Shown here piece by piece: positions 10,901 through 18,916 of a DNA stretch of 64,000 bases (positions are counted from its first letter, which is position 1; every line of letters starts with the position of its first letter). A program made the position numbers and the translations under genes. Below the pieces are notes generated by a model. That model saw nothing but the letters and a program-made list of their open reading frames with translations. It searched no databases and was not told the DNA's origin. Source of the stretch: Asparagopsis taxiformis (taxonomy: Eukaryota; Rhodophyta; Florideophyceae; Bonnemaisoniales; Bonnemaisoniaceae); contig JALQPE010001688.1 in assembly GCA_030407315.1 (NCBI GenBank), positions 248,001-312,000 of the forward strand, in the 5' to 3' direction.

Positions 10901-11670
10901 TAGACTACTCGGGACTCTCCAGAAAACTGAGAGCAGCGGCGACGGTTGACAAGCAGAAGGAGATGCTCGCATCTTTCTCGGAAAAAATCAAGGCTATGGA
11001 GCAGCAACTGGATGGGTTAACGCCCAACATGAGAGCAACACAGCACATGAGTGATGTTCAAGAACGCCTAGTTGAAATTGACCGAGAAGCCGAGGCTGCA
11101 CGTGAACGAGCGCGAAAAGCCTCTTCAGACTTTGAGAATGTGAAGCAGAAACGTCAGGATCGTTTCAACGCGTGTTTCACACATGTGGCGGATAAAATTA
11201 ATGAAGTGTATCGCCAATTGACAAAGAGTACAACCTATCCAATGGGTGGAACCGCTTACCTGTCTCTCGAGCAACAGGATGAACCATATCTGAAAGGAAT
11301 CAAGTTTAATGCAATGCCACCAACGAAGCGTTTTCGAGATATGGAACAACTGAGTGGAGGAGAACGCACAGTTGCTGCATTAGCTCTATTGTTCGCAATT
11401 CATGATTTCAGACCTAGTCCGTTCTTTGTATTGGATGAGGTTGATGCTGCACTGGATAATCTAAATGTCGGCAAAGTGTCATCGTACGTGAAATCTAGAG
11501 CGCCTGAACTGCAAACAATTGTGATTAGCTTGAAAGACTCGTTTTACGAAAGGGCCGATGCTCTTGTTGGCATTTATCGAGATGTCTCCTTGAAATCATC
11601 GCGTCTTTTGACTCTCGATTTGTCTGCATTCGATGAACCATTACAAGAAATAGCCAACCCTACTCAATGA
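7930..11670 (+). CDS. SMC1: Cohesin ATPase subunit SMC1
   Basis: Core subunit of the cohesin ring, which holds sister chromatids together. The protein is 1246 aa, the usual SMC1 length. It begins MGRLDRLELDNFKSYSGH, the SMC1-type N-terminus, with Walker A GTNGSGKS at residues 32-39. Coiled coil runs to about 500, the hinge spans about 505-660 (FPGVRGRLSDL to MTGGTSRGD), and a second coiled coil with an acidic Asp/Glu/Gly insert lies near 945-985. The signature LSGGERTVAALAL is near 1140 and Walker B FFVLDEVDAALDN near 1168. No introns are needed. The stop codon sits inside a 12-bp tandem duplication. Confidence 0.98.
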   Translation: MGRLDRLELDNFKSYSGHIVVGPFKGFTAIIGTNGSGKSNLMDAISFVLGVRTSQLRGNQLRDLVYRNLEDPTDDPSNRKAYVKLVYQKGDSDDSKNELEFMRTVTLTGSSEYRVGNRVVTLEKYNTELAKIGVLVKARNFLVFQNEVEGIASKSPKELTAMFEEVSESAEFRQPYEEARNEKDAAEETVMQFWRKRKSVVAEKRQYKEQKEEAERFRRLQNDIAATKTDRALFELFHVDEDLKAARAEVADLKDELEVQERNFAKKEEALTAEKKRVAELDKNKSKLERKKKRFADEIEKLRPMEVKYETEKSGLTRRIKGDERTLEKHHEDDSKRSDAARALERELKDCTDEISSLEQEITEAEEASVTPESMAEYRSLKEMVATRTSVLQQELEVAKQNADSTSKQKSSLESRDRELRERITSAQGDSSVYKRRAEDLGIQIDNTKHEISKLEQEQARISEVEEERGGVRRQLEKTVADVTQALRDARADLNESGRERTFNEALETMHRLFPGVRGRLSDLCQPTQARYREAIAVVFGKMMDAIVVDNEKTGSECIRFLKDQRVGMATFIPLQDVRNRPVDESLRRLGGSARLVIDVVQYEEYVHKAVLYAAGNAVVCDSLDEARQLRYGGGRKIKICSLDGTLINKSGFMTGGTSRGDMARARKWDRGEIEALKRKRASAQKELNALGAADTDRRTAASIAENIDGLRRKLTILEFDLKEAESRASNSERDASQASQEVNLLKPQLQSTSSAFKKASDKVKQVENRLHGLENELFGDFGERHNVETVQQFEEQFVRKSESLRARKLELETKQLSLRSSLKYQKGQESQISITRLEKKIDAQKTRKKTIEDNLENLRTKRAELESRADSITQEISDLAVDRQNSIEIIAEKRQEFRKETEGVSEAKTKLIHKRSKLDQLVAQRTKLLTAAKVAQVKIPTRDADSDDENEEAGTARNDTDGDVIMDVEGENDGDDGNQGAVIVDTNIIVDYSGLSRKLRAAATVDKQKEMLASFSEKIKAMEQQLDGLTPNMRATQHMSDVQERLVEIDREAEAARERARKASSDFENVKQKRQDRFNACFTHVADKINEVYRQLTKSTTYPMGGTAYLSLEQQDEPYLKGIKFNAMPPTKRFRDMEQLSGGERTVAALALLFAIHDFRPSPFFVLDEVDAALDNLNVGKVSSYVKSRAPELQTIVISLKDSFYERADALVGIYRDVSLKSSRLLTLDLSAFDEPLQEIANPTQ

Positions 11671-11685
11671 GTAACTCAATGAGTA
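11662..11685 (+). repeat. 12-bp tandem duplication across the SMC1 stop codon
   Basis: ACTCAATGAGTA occurs twice head to tail (11662-11673 and 11674-11685). The first copy contains the SMC1 stop codon TGA at 11668-11670. It lies in the 51-nt space before the convergent monooxygenase gene. Each unit is nearly palindromic (ACTCA..TGAGT). Confidence 0.8.
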
Positions 11686-11721
11686 GTTCATGTAAATTAA
11701 GATTTGGATTCCACGCGTCGT

Positions 11722-12957
11722 TCAAATACGTAGCTGTTCTGACATCGTTGAAGAAATGCCACTTGCCACGAGCCGTTCGACAGAGAGCCTAACAAACTTT
11801 CGCAAGAAGTATCTCCTCAGAGGAGACTGGGAGCCTGATAGCATATCAAATCGATTCGAGTACTTCTTAGTTGCAGCAACGTGCAGTTTTCTACTTTCCT
11901 CGTACGCTTGCATTGCAAGATCCATTGATGCAAAGCCTTTCTCCTTCTGTCCAGCAAGATGATTGGCAAGCAAATAGCTATCTTCCACTGCAAATGTACC
12001 GCTAGTGTGAACATTTTCAATATTGCCGGGACGCCCAGAGTCACCGACGAGGGCAACTCGAGACGAATTGGAATCTACCCATGAAAATTCTTCCGGCCAT
12101 ACGCGCTTCATCTCTGCACGGTAGATATCGCGATCATTTGAAACAGAGGATATAAGCTCCAACAGCTCGCTTGGAAACGTTTCAAACAATCGAAGAAGAT
12201 GGGGGACAAACGGCCGCAGAACTACATCATCAAAATTAGACACAATAGCCCACCAAACAACTTCCTCAGGACTCATTCGGACGTATCCAAACCGTTTGTT
12301 CAGATCGCGAACCTCCTTCCCCACATGAAAGGGGTACTTGTCCGTGTTTTGGTTCTTGACAACTGCTTTCCACACAAGAATACCTGACGAAACAGTCATC
12401 GAAGGTCTCGACATCGCCAAACGCACAGCAGAATTTAAACCGTCAGCGCCAATTACAAAGTTTGCAGAACATGACAAAGCCGATGGTCTCAGACCAGGAC
12501 GAGTGCGATCTGATGTTTGTTGCAGTTTCACGTCGACAACATTATCGACAACATTGAGAGATCTGAAGCGTGTATTGAAGTGGACTGATTCGGACGGAAT
12601 AGATTCGTAGAAAGCTTGTTGTAAATCTGCTCTTGGTACTGTCCACACTTCAGAACCGATTTCCGTAAGATTTACCGAGAGGATTTCTCTGCCACGCACA
12701 TCCTGTATGTTCACTGCGTGAATTGGTGTGCCCAACGTTCTGAACTGCGGCCCAAGTCCGAGACGATCCAAAATGCGCACAGCGGATGACCCGAGAAAGA
12801 TACCACTTCGTGAATGCTGCGTGAACTTATCCTGTCGAATTATGATGTTGTTGCGAATGCCAGCACGATGTAATGAAAGCGCAGCTGTGAAGCCTCCGAG
12901 TCCGCCACCAACGATCAGAACCGGAACTTTACCTACGGTGGCAAGCCTCCCACGCAT
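11722..12957 (-). CDS. FAD-dependent monooxygenase (PHBH/zeaxanthin epoxidase-like fold)
   Basis: Flavoprotein aromatic-hydroxylase-like monooxygenase of unknown substrate, 411 aa from the first ATG at 12957. The ADP-binding motif VLIVGGGLGGFTAALSL starts at residue 13. The NADPH/FAD fingerprint VIGADGLNSAVR is near 170. The third motif appears as VALVGDSGRPG near 300, followed by FAVEDSYLLANHL. In the family this motif is normally GDAAHPxxPxxGQG; here the residues after GD differ markedly, so catalysis may be altered. A basic stretch lacking an ATG precedes the start in frame, so a longer targeted form from an upstream exon is possible. It ends 51 nt from the SMC1 stop. Confidence 0.85.
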   Translation of the reverse strand: MRGRLATVGKVPVLIVGGGLGGFTAALSLHRAGIRNNIIIRQDKFTQHSRSGIFLGSSAVRILDRLGLGPQFRTLGTPIHAVNIQDVRGREILSVNLTEIGSEVWTVPRADLQQAFYESIPSESVHFNTRFRSLNVVDNVVDVKLQQTSDRTRPGLRPSALSCSANFVIGADGLNSAVRLAMSRPSMTVSSGILVWKAVVKNQNTDKYPFHVGKEVRDLNKRFGYVRMSPEEVVWWAIVSNFDDVVLRPFVPHLLRLFETFPSELLELISSVSNDRDIYRAEMKRVWPEEFSWVDSNSSRVALVGDSGRPGNIENVHTSGTFAVEDSYLLANHLAGQKEKGFASMDLAMQAYEESRKLHVAATKKYSNRFDMLSGSQSPLRRYFLRKFVRLSVERLVASGISSTMSEQLRI

Positions 12958-13195
12958 TGCGCACAAACTACATGCTCTGCTTCGCCCTCTGACCAATCTC
13001 CGGTTTAGACAGACAATGAACAAAATTAGTTGGATGGTTCTGACAAAGCTTTTCCGTACTTCACCGAAGAGGGATTGAGATTCCTCACGTGTTCAGATGC
13101 AGATTCCCGATTTTCTGCGCTATTTGATCGTGAAACAATTTTGGTCCTTTCGATAGTGGGTAAAAATTTACTCGTTCTTTATCGCTCAAGTACTA

Positions 13196-13829
13196 TTAGT
13201 CATGGGAATAGGGAGCCGTGCTACCAGTCGGCGGCATGAAAGATCTCGTCTTATATACATTCTCTCCGGGTATCCATCCTGGGACGTCTTTCATGACTTC
13301 TGCCTCCCATTTGATATGTTCTTCCCTCTGTTCATAGCAGGAATCACAAAGTTATGGATAAGTTAGTTGATCCAACCACCAATCATTCATTTTCTCATAG
13401 AATCTGTAAGCGCATGTTCAAAAACGCGCATTAAAACGTTCTACTTACTGCAACAACGTATCGCGCATCTTCCTCGGCCTGTAACAATGGCAAAATCGCC
13501 AACCGAATTTCCTTCTTCTCCTGTTTCAACATTCTACGCCATCATCCCGCACCAACAAAGGGAACAGTTAGATGTTGATTGGAATTGCTTCAGTGTGGAT
13601 CACACAAAATATCATACCTCCGCTTCACATTAAACGTTCCGACTTTGTAGAATCCATACGACATCATCAGAGCCGTACCAGCAATCAGGATTCCCGCATT
13701 CCGACCAACTGATTTTGGAACATTTCTCGCAACATCAATGGGAGCATATCCGCCTTTTGGAGCAACTTCCTGTCGCACAGTTCTTGGTGGATGCTGCGGC
13801 GGACGTGTCAACCCGGTGGAGGTCACCAT
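13196..13829 (-). CDS. NDUFA13: NDUFA13/GRIM-19, complex I subunit (three exons)
   Basis: Accessory subunit of mitochondrial NADH dehydrogenase. It is encoded by exons 13829-13618, 13533-13449 and 13327-13196 on the minus strand (142 aa, in frame throughout). Exon 1 carries the family block VAPKGGYAPIDVARNVP followed by one transmembrane helix. Exon 2 gives EIRLAILPLLQAEEDARYV, like the animal/plant ARIALLPLLQAE block. Exon 3 gives MKDVPGW...NVYKTRSFMPP, the conserved C-terminus. Intron 1 (84 nt, GTATGA...GTAG, phase 2) and intron 2 (121 nt, GTAAGT...ACAG, phase 0) both contain CTAAC. The usual length is about 144 aa. The splice model was built by hand but all three conserved blocks join in frame. 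Confidence 0.92.
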
Positions 13830-14174
13830 ATCCGATATCGATCTCGCTCGGTGGGAAAAGACAACAGGCAAAAATATACTATCAACGCAAAAGTTCGATG
13901 AGGAGATAAAACGCAAGCTATCCAAGATGTCGACAGCCTGAGGGAATTCGGAAACGAATGAGAAGTTGGACTTGGATGAAGATAGATATGCTGTCTAGAA
14001 AGGTGTTAAATATTTTTAAAATCAGTTCTTTTTTTAAATTTATTGTATTGATGATATGCTTTGCTCGTGCAGGACGTGAGCAGGGTGAAGGCGGCGGCGT
14101 AATCGTGACAAACACATCTTCCCTCACCATCAGACACAATCAACAACCAGATCATTCAATACGCATGCTCAATA
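13830..14174. promoter_or_regulatory. Divergent promoter region NDUFA13/SURF6
   Basis: 345 nt between the two starts, with an AT-rich core around 14000-14045 (runs of T and A). Nothing coding was recognised. Confidence 0.4.
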
Positions 14175-15194
14175 ATGCCTACAGTATCTCCAAATCCCGG
14201 ACAAACTGAATTCGTTCTGAATGCGGAGGATGAAGTTTGGATTGCAAGCGTTCTGAATTTGATTCCGAAGGCAGTTTATGGTGGTAACAAGCATGTGCTA
14301 AGTTCTGAGCAATCTGAAGGGAAAGGAAATCGCAATTCCACGAAGAATGGGCTCAAATCGAAAAAGAAATCAACAAAGAAGAAACCTAAAGTTGATCGTG
14401 ACGATGATGACGGCGAAAAGTCAGAGCTGCGAAAACGGCTTCAGGAGAGAATTTCGGAACTGCGAGGAAAACGTAAGGCAGATAATGAGGCTGCAATAGC
14501 CGTCCGGAACAATAAGAAAAGGAAGCGAGAAGAAACGAAAATGGAACGTCAAGCAGAGGGAAAGAAGCAACGTCGTGCGGAAAAATTGAAGCAGATAAAA
14601 GAAGCGAAAAATGCCAACAAGGCTGCAGAACAGGAAGAAGCAAATGATAGTGATGAGGCAAACGAGCCAGAAGCTGATACTGCTACTCTTGAAACGACTC
14701 GTCTGGAGGGATTTTCGGAAGGTACTAAGAAAGTGAAACGAAGGAAATTGCGTGGAGGTAAGCTCAAGGAGCTGCAGCAACAACTGGAGAATGCTACTAA
14801 TGAAAGAGAGCTGAAGGAACAAGCTGATGGGAACCCTGCACCAGATTCTAAAACTAGCGCTGAGAAGAATACGGATGACGGTGCAGGGAAGGGAATAGAA
14901 ACAGTTGCGAAGGATCGAGATATCGAGAAGGCACTGGCCAAGGCGCAGGGCATAGAAGTGCGAGACGATGTAAAGAAGTTGAAGAAATCAATCAGGAAGG
15001 TACAACGAAAATCAGAAAAAAGCAAGGAAGAGTGGGCGAAACGAGTGAAAGCAGTGGAGGAAGAGCGGGCGGCAAAGCAAGCGAGGAGAGAGAAGAATCT
15101 GAAGGAGCGAAAGGAAAATAAGGGAAAGTCTGGCAAGGGTAAGGGCAGCAAAGGTAAGTCTGGCAAATCTAGCAAGTCTAGACATAGGAAATAG
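14175..15194 (+). CDS. SURF6: SURF6/Rrp14 ribosome biogenesis protein
   Basis: Nucleolar factor for pre-rRNA processing and 60S/40S assembly, 339 aa and extremely rich in Lys, Arg and Glu. The SURF6 domain is visible in two blocks: LRKRLQERISELRGKRKA (about residues 85-102), and KALAKAQGIEVRDDVKKLKK (about 252-271) leading into a long basic helix. The tail is Lys/Gly/Ser-rich. The N-terminal 60 residues carry a short non-basic segment before the first Lys cluster, as in Rrp14 homologues. It is followed in the same direction by MTR4 after 319 nt. Confidence 0.88.
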   Translation: MPTVSPNPGQTEFVLNAEDEVWIASVLNLIPKAVYGGNKHVLSSEQSEGKGNRNSTKNGLKSKKKSTKKKPKVDRDDDDGEKSELRKRLQERISELRGKRKADNEAAIAVRNNKKRKREETKMERQAEGKKQRRAEKLKQIKEAKNANKAAEQEEANDSDEANEPEADTATLETTRLEGFSEGTKKVKRRKLRGGKLKELQQQLENATNERELKEQADGNPAPDSKTSAEKNTDDGAGKGIETVAKDRDIEKALAKAQGIEVRDDVKKLKKSIRKVQRKSEKSKEEWAKRVKAVEEERAAKQARREKNLKERKENKGKSGKGKGSKGKSGKSSKSRHRK

Positions 15195-15513
15195 TTGAGA
15201 TTGTTAAACATAGCTGTGCGTGAAAAATGATGATGGTCTTTGGTTTTGTGGAAGTAGTATGTATCTCCTTTGCAACAATTCGTGTACAGAATAGATTCGT
15301 TGATCCCATCACGACAGCAGCGAACCTGCTCGTATTTTAAATTAAATTTGAGCATACTATCCACCGCCGATGCTACAGCATCACCGATGATAGGCTAAGC
15401 GTCTTAGTACTCGACCCCTCTGTTTCATCTTTTCAGCGCTGTTGTTCTTCCGTCCGAGACGCCCGCGGCCACCGCTGTCTGCCATCTTGCGCTGTTTTGA
15501 GCACCTAGTCGAA
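15195..15513. other. Intergenic region SURF6-MTR4
   Basis: 319 nt. It contains an AT-rich imperfect inverted repeat at 15328-15355 (arms TGCTC/GAGCA around a TTTTAAATTAAA core), which may be a 3'-end or promoter feature. No gene was recognised. Confidence 0.4.
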
Positions 15514-18500
15514 ATGGGCGTGAAAAACACTCGCAACGATGTAATCAATGCCGATAATGACATCATCACTATAAATGATGATCAACGCTCCATGAAAAAA
15601 GCCAAAACAGAACGGGCAGCTTCCATAAAGGCCCAAAATGCAGACCAACCGTCAGACACAGAAGAAGATGGCGTCGTTGACGAGACAGACCTCACCACAA
15701 ACACCGAAATTCCAGCCTTGGAACCAAGCGATGCCAAGCAAACTGGTCAGATGCCACGTTCCTTTGGTATTCGTGTTGAGTCAGCAGCTGCCAAGGCAGA
15801 TGCTCCTGTCACCGATGGTCCTGCCCCCAAATTGGGTGAGTCTCCTGCCCTCCTGAAGACATATTGTCAACATGACGTATCTCTGCCGGCAGACTATGCT
15901 GAACCATACGACTTCAACAATCTAGTACAACCAAAGGGGCACAAGCCAGCAAAGGAATACTCTTTCACTCTTGATGCTTTCCAGCGTGAGAGCGTTAAAT
16001 GTCTTGAGCGCAATGAAAGTGTACTCGTTGCTGCACATACCAGTGCGGGTAAAACCGCTGTGGCCGAATATGCAATTGCAATGTCATTGCGGGAAAAGCA
16101 GCGCGTCATTTACACATCCCCAATCAAGGCGCTTAGTAATCAGAAGTTTCGCGAGCTTGAACAGGAATTTGAAGATGTCGGACTCATGACTGGTGATGTA
16201 ACCATTAACAAGAATGCTTCTTGCCTTGTGATGACCACAGAGATTCTGAGAAGCATGCTGTACAGAGGCTCGGAAGTTGTGCGTGAAGTTGCATGGGTAA
16301 TTTTTGATGAAGTACATTATATGCGGGACAAGGAAAGAGGCGTAGTCTGGGAAGAGACTATCATTTTAGTTCCGCAGAATGTCCGTTTTGTTTTCCTCAG
16401 TGCCACCATTCCAAATGCTCGTGAATTTTCAGAATGGATTGCACATTTGAAGAACCAACCCTGTCACACGATTTACACCGATACAAGACCAGTCCCTCTT
16501 CAGCATTACATTTTTCCCTCCGGTTCCGAAGGACTTCATCTCATTGTTGACGACAAGGGCCAGTTCCGCATGGATTCATTTGAACGAGCAATGGCTGAAA
16601 TTGGCAAGAACGATAAAGTGCCAGGCTCGGGCTCAGGTGCTCATAGAAACAGGAAAAGGGGAAGGGCAGGTTCAGGTGCTCCTGGAAAGTCCGATTGCTA
16701 CAAAGTCGTCAAGATGATCATGGAACGCAACTTTCATCCCGTTATTATTTTCTCTTTCTCGCGTCGTGACTGCGAAGCTATGGCAATGCAGATGGCCAAA
16801 CTGGACTTCAATGATGAGACTGAGATGGAACTAGTGAAAACCGTGTTCGAGAACGCCATGGAATCCTTGAATCAGGAAGACCAGGACTTACCTCAGATTA
16901 CTGCAATTCTCCCGCTCCTTCAACGCGGTGTTGGTATACATCATTCTGGACTTTTACCGATTGTGAAGGAGGTTGTCGAGCTCCTATTTCAGGAAGGGTT
17001 GTTGAAATGTCTGTTTGCCACAGAGACGTTTTCTATGGGACTGAATATGCCTGCAAGAACTGTATTATTCACAGCTCTGCGGAAATACGATGGAGAACAG
17101 TTCCGCCATGTATTGGGTGGAGAGTACGTTCAGATGAGCGGTCGTGCAGGACGTCGAGGCATAGATGAACGGGGAATTGCAATTCTTATGTGTGACGAAA
17201 AGCTTGAGCCCGATGTCGCGAAGGGTATTATGAGTGGCTCTGCGGAACCCTTGAAATCCAAGTTCAGACTTGGCTACAATATGCTCCTCAATCTGTTGCG
17301 CGCAGAAGAAGCAGATCCAGAGTATGTTATTGCTCGCTCTCTGGCTCAGTTCCAAGCCGACAGAGCACTTCCATCGAACGAAGCCGAACTCGCGAGACTG
17401 GAAGTCAGCCGTGATAGCATTCAGTTGGGTGGAACTGACACCGGCGTAACTGATGAAGAAGTGCATAGCTACTTCAAATTGAGAGAGGCAGCAGAAAAGC
17501 TGCGAAAGGAAGTAAGGGACAGCATTCATCAACCAGCCAATATCTTGGCATTTTTGCAACCAGGAAGGTTGATTCGTATCCGACATGCAGAGGATGAAAT
17601 GGATTACGGCTGGGGTGCTATCGTTAGGTTTACTCGGAAAGCGGGTGCTGCCAAGAAAGCAGGGGAGGAAAGATATTCTATTGATGTACTCCTTCGATGT
17701 GTTGCCAATCCGGCGCCTGGAAGCCGCCCTCAACCATTTGATCCAACAAAGGATAATGGAAAGGATCGAAGTGACAAGGAGGAATGGATTGTGGTCACTT
17801 CGTCTTTCCAGGACATTGATGGACTGTCCGCGCTCCGAGTGTACAAACCGGCTGACCTCCGACCGGTAACAAACAGGGCATCCGTCGGGAGATCTATCGC
17901 CGAAGTTTTGCGGCGTTTCTCCGATGGTCCTCCTATGCTAGACCCTTTCACAGATTTGGGGATTGTGGATGATTCTCTGGCAATTTTACTTCGCAAGGTG
18001 GAAGCAGTCGATGAAGCTCTGATCGCATCGTCAGTTGCTCAATGCCCTAAAATTGGCATACTGATGCAACGATGGAGGAAGAAGGAAGAAGTAAACAAGA
18101 AAATCAGGGAGGTGAAGAAGCAATTGAAGATTGCTCGTGGCTTGATCCTCAAAGAGGAACTAAAGAAGATGAAGAGGGTTTTGAGGCGGCTTGGATTCAT
18201 CAATAATGAAGGGATTGTTGAAGTCAAGGGAAGGGTAGCATGCGAGGTGAATACGGCAGATGAGCTGGTCATCACAGAACTTCTCCTCGGTGGCAATCTC
18301 AATGATATGCCGCCAGAAGTTCTTGTCTCAATTTGCTCATGTTTTGTGCTGGATGAAGGTAAGAAGGACGAGAATCTGAAGCTTGAGAAAGAACTTCAAG
18401 TTGCATTCGACACTCTGAAGGCAGTGTGCACCAGAGTGGCAACGGTGACCCAGGAGAGTAACATACCTGTGAGCGTTGATGACTATGTGGAATCATTTAG

Positions 18501-18741
18501 TCCAAATGCAATGCGGGTGGTGTATTTCTGGTGCAAGGGTGAATCATTTGCAGAAGTTTGCAAGTTGTCGGATCTTTTTGAGGGAAGCGTCATCCGTTGT
18601 TTCCGGCGGCTGGAGGAGTTACTCCGGCAGCTTATTGCCGCAGCGAAGAGTATCGGGAACACAGAATTAGAGCAGAAGTTCGAGAGTGGATCTGCATCAC
18701 TCAAGCGAGGAATCGCATTCCATTCATCACTGTACATTTAA
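15514..18741 (+). CDS. MTR4: MTR4 (SKIV2L2) exosome RNA helicase
   Basis: Ski2-like DExH RNA helicase that unwinds and feeds RNA to the nuclear exosome within TRAMP-type complexes. The protein has 1075 aa from the first ATG at 15514. Motifs: Walker A AHTSAGKT (about residue 173), DEVHYMRD (about 263), SATIPN, the motif V block GLNMPARTV and motif VI QMSGRAGRRG. The arch/KOW insertion lies around 680-850, and a C-terminal DSHCT domain ends the protein. A Gly/Ser/Arg-rich insert at about residues 368-390 is extra. The window also encodes the exosome core subunit RRP46, a functional partner. Confidence 0.96.
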   Translation: MGVKNTRNDVINADNDIITINDDQRSMKKAKTERAASIKAQNADQPSDTEEDGVVDETDLTTNTEIPALEPSDAKQTGQMPRSFGIRVESAAAKADAPVTDGPAPKLGESPALLKTYCQHDVSLPADYAEPYDFNNLVQPKGHKPAKEYSFTLDAFQRESVKCLERNESVLVAAHTSAGKTAVAEYAIAMSLREKQRVIYTSPIKALSNQKFRELEQEFEDVGLMTGDVTINKNASCLVMTTEILRSMLYRGSEVVREVAWVIFDEVHYMRDKERGVVWEETIILVPQNVRFVFLSATIPNAREFSEWIAHLKNQPCHTIYTDTRPVPLQHYIFPSGSEGLHLIVDDKGQFRMDSFERAMAEIGKNDKVPGSGSGAHRNRKRGRAGSGAPGKSDCYKVVKMIMERNFHPVIIFSFSRRDCEAMAMQMAKLDFNDETEMELVKTVFENAMESLNQEDQDLPQITAILPLLQRGVGIHHSGLLPIVKEVVELLFQEGLLKCLFATETFSMGLNMPARTVLFTALRKYDGEQFRHVLGGEYVQMSGRAGRRGIDERGIAILMCDEKLEPDVAKGIMSGSAEPLKSKFRLGYNMLLNLLRAEEADPEYVIARSLAQFQADRALPSNEAELARLEVSRDSIQLGGTDTGVTDEEVHSYFKLREAAEKLRKEVRDSIHQPANILAFLQPGRLIRIRHAEDEMDYGWGAIVRFTRKAGAAKKAGEERYSIDVLLRCVANPAPGSRPQPFDPTKDNGKDRSDKEEWIVVTSSFQDIDGLSALRVYKPADLRPVTNRASVGRSIAEVLRRFSDGPPMLDPFTDLGIVDDSLAILLRKVEAVDEALIASSVAQCPKIGILMQRWRKKEEVNKKIREVKKQLKIARGLILKEELKKMKRVLRRLGFINNEGIVEVKGRVACEVNTADELVITELLLGGNLNDMPPEVLVSICSCFVLDEGKKDENLKLEKELQVAFDTLKAVCTRVATVTQESNIPVSVDDYVESFSPNAMRVVYFWCKGESFAEVCKLSDLFEGSVIRCFRRLEELLRQLIAAAKSIGNTELEQKFESGSASLKRGIAFHSSLYI

Positions 18742-18823
18742 TAAAGGCTATCAAGTTGCAATCATGCAAGGAGCGCTCGTCATCATCCGATTTCTATAAA
18801 CATAGTTGAAGAAAATACCATTC

Positions 18824-18845
18824 TCGTGCAGAACAGTCTGCACGA
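18824..18845. repeat. Dispersed palindromic element, copy 1
   Basis: TCGTGCAG-AACAGT-CTGCACGA is a perfect 8-bp inverted repeat with a 6-nt spacer, between the convergent MTR4 and PAF1 genes. A near-identical element lies at 34553-34572. It could form a hairpin in the MTR4 3' UTR or bind a dimeric factor. Confidence 0.6.
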
Positions 18846-18916
18846 CAGCAAAGATCTCAGTAATACAATTTTAGTTACACGCTTCCTAACAAAACTACAT
18901 GGATTGGATTTTTCAG

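Noticed and set aside
14549..15364. Long minus-strand frame opposite SURF6
   Set aside because: Ser/Phe/Leu-rich mirror of the Lys/Glu-rich SURF6 codons; no independent support.
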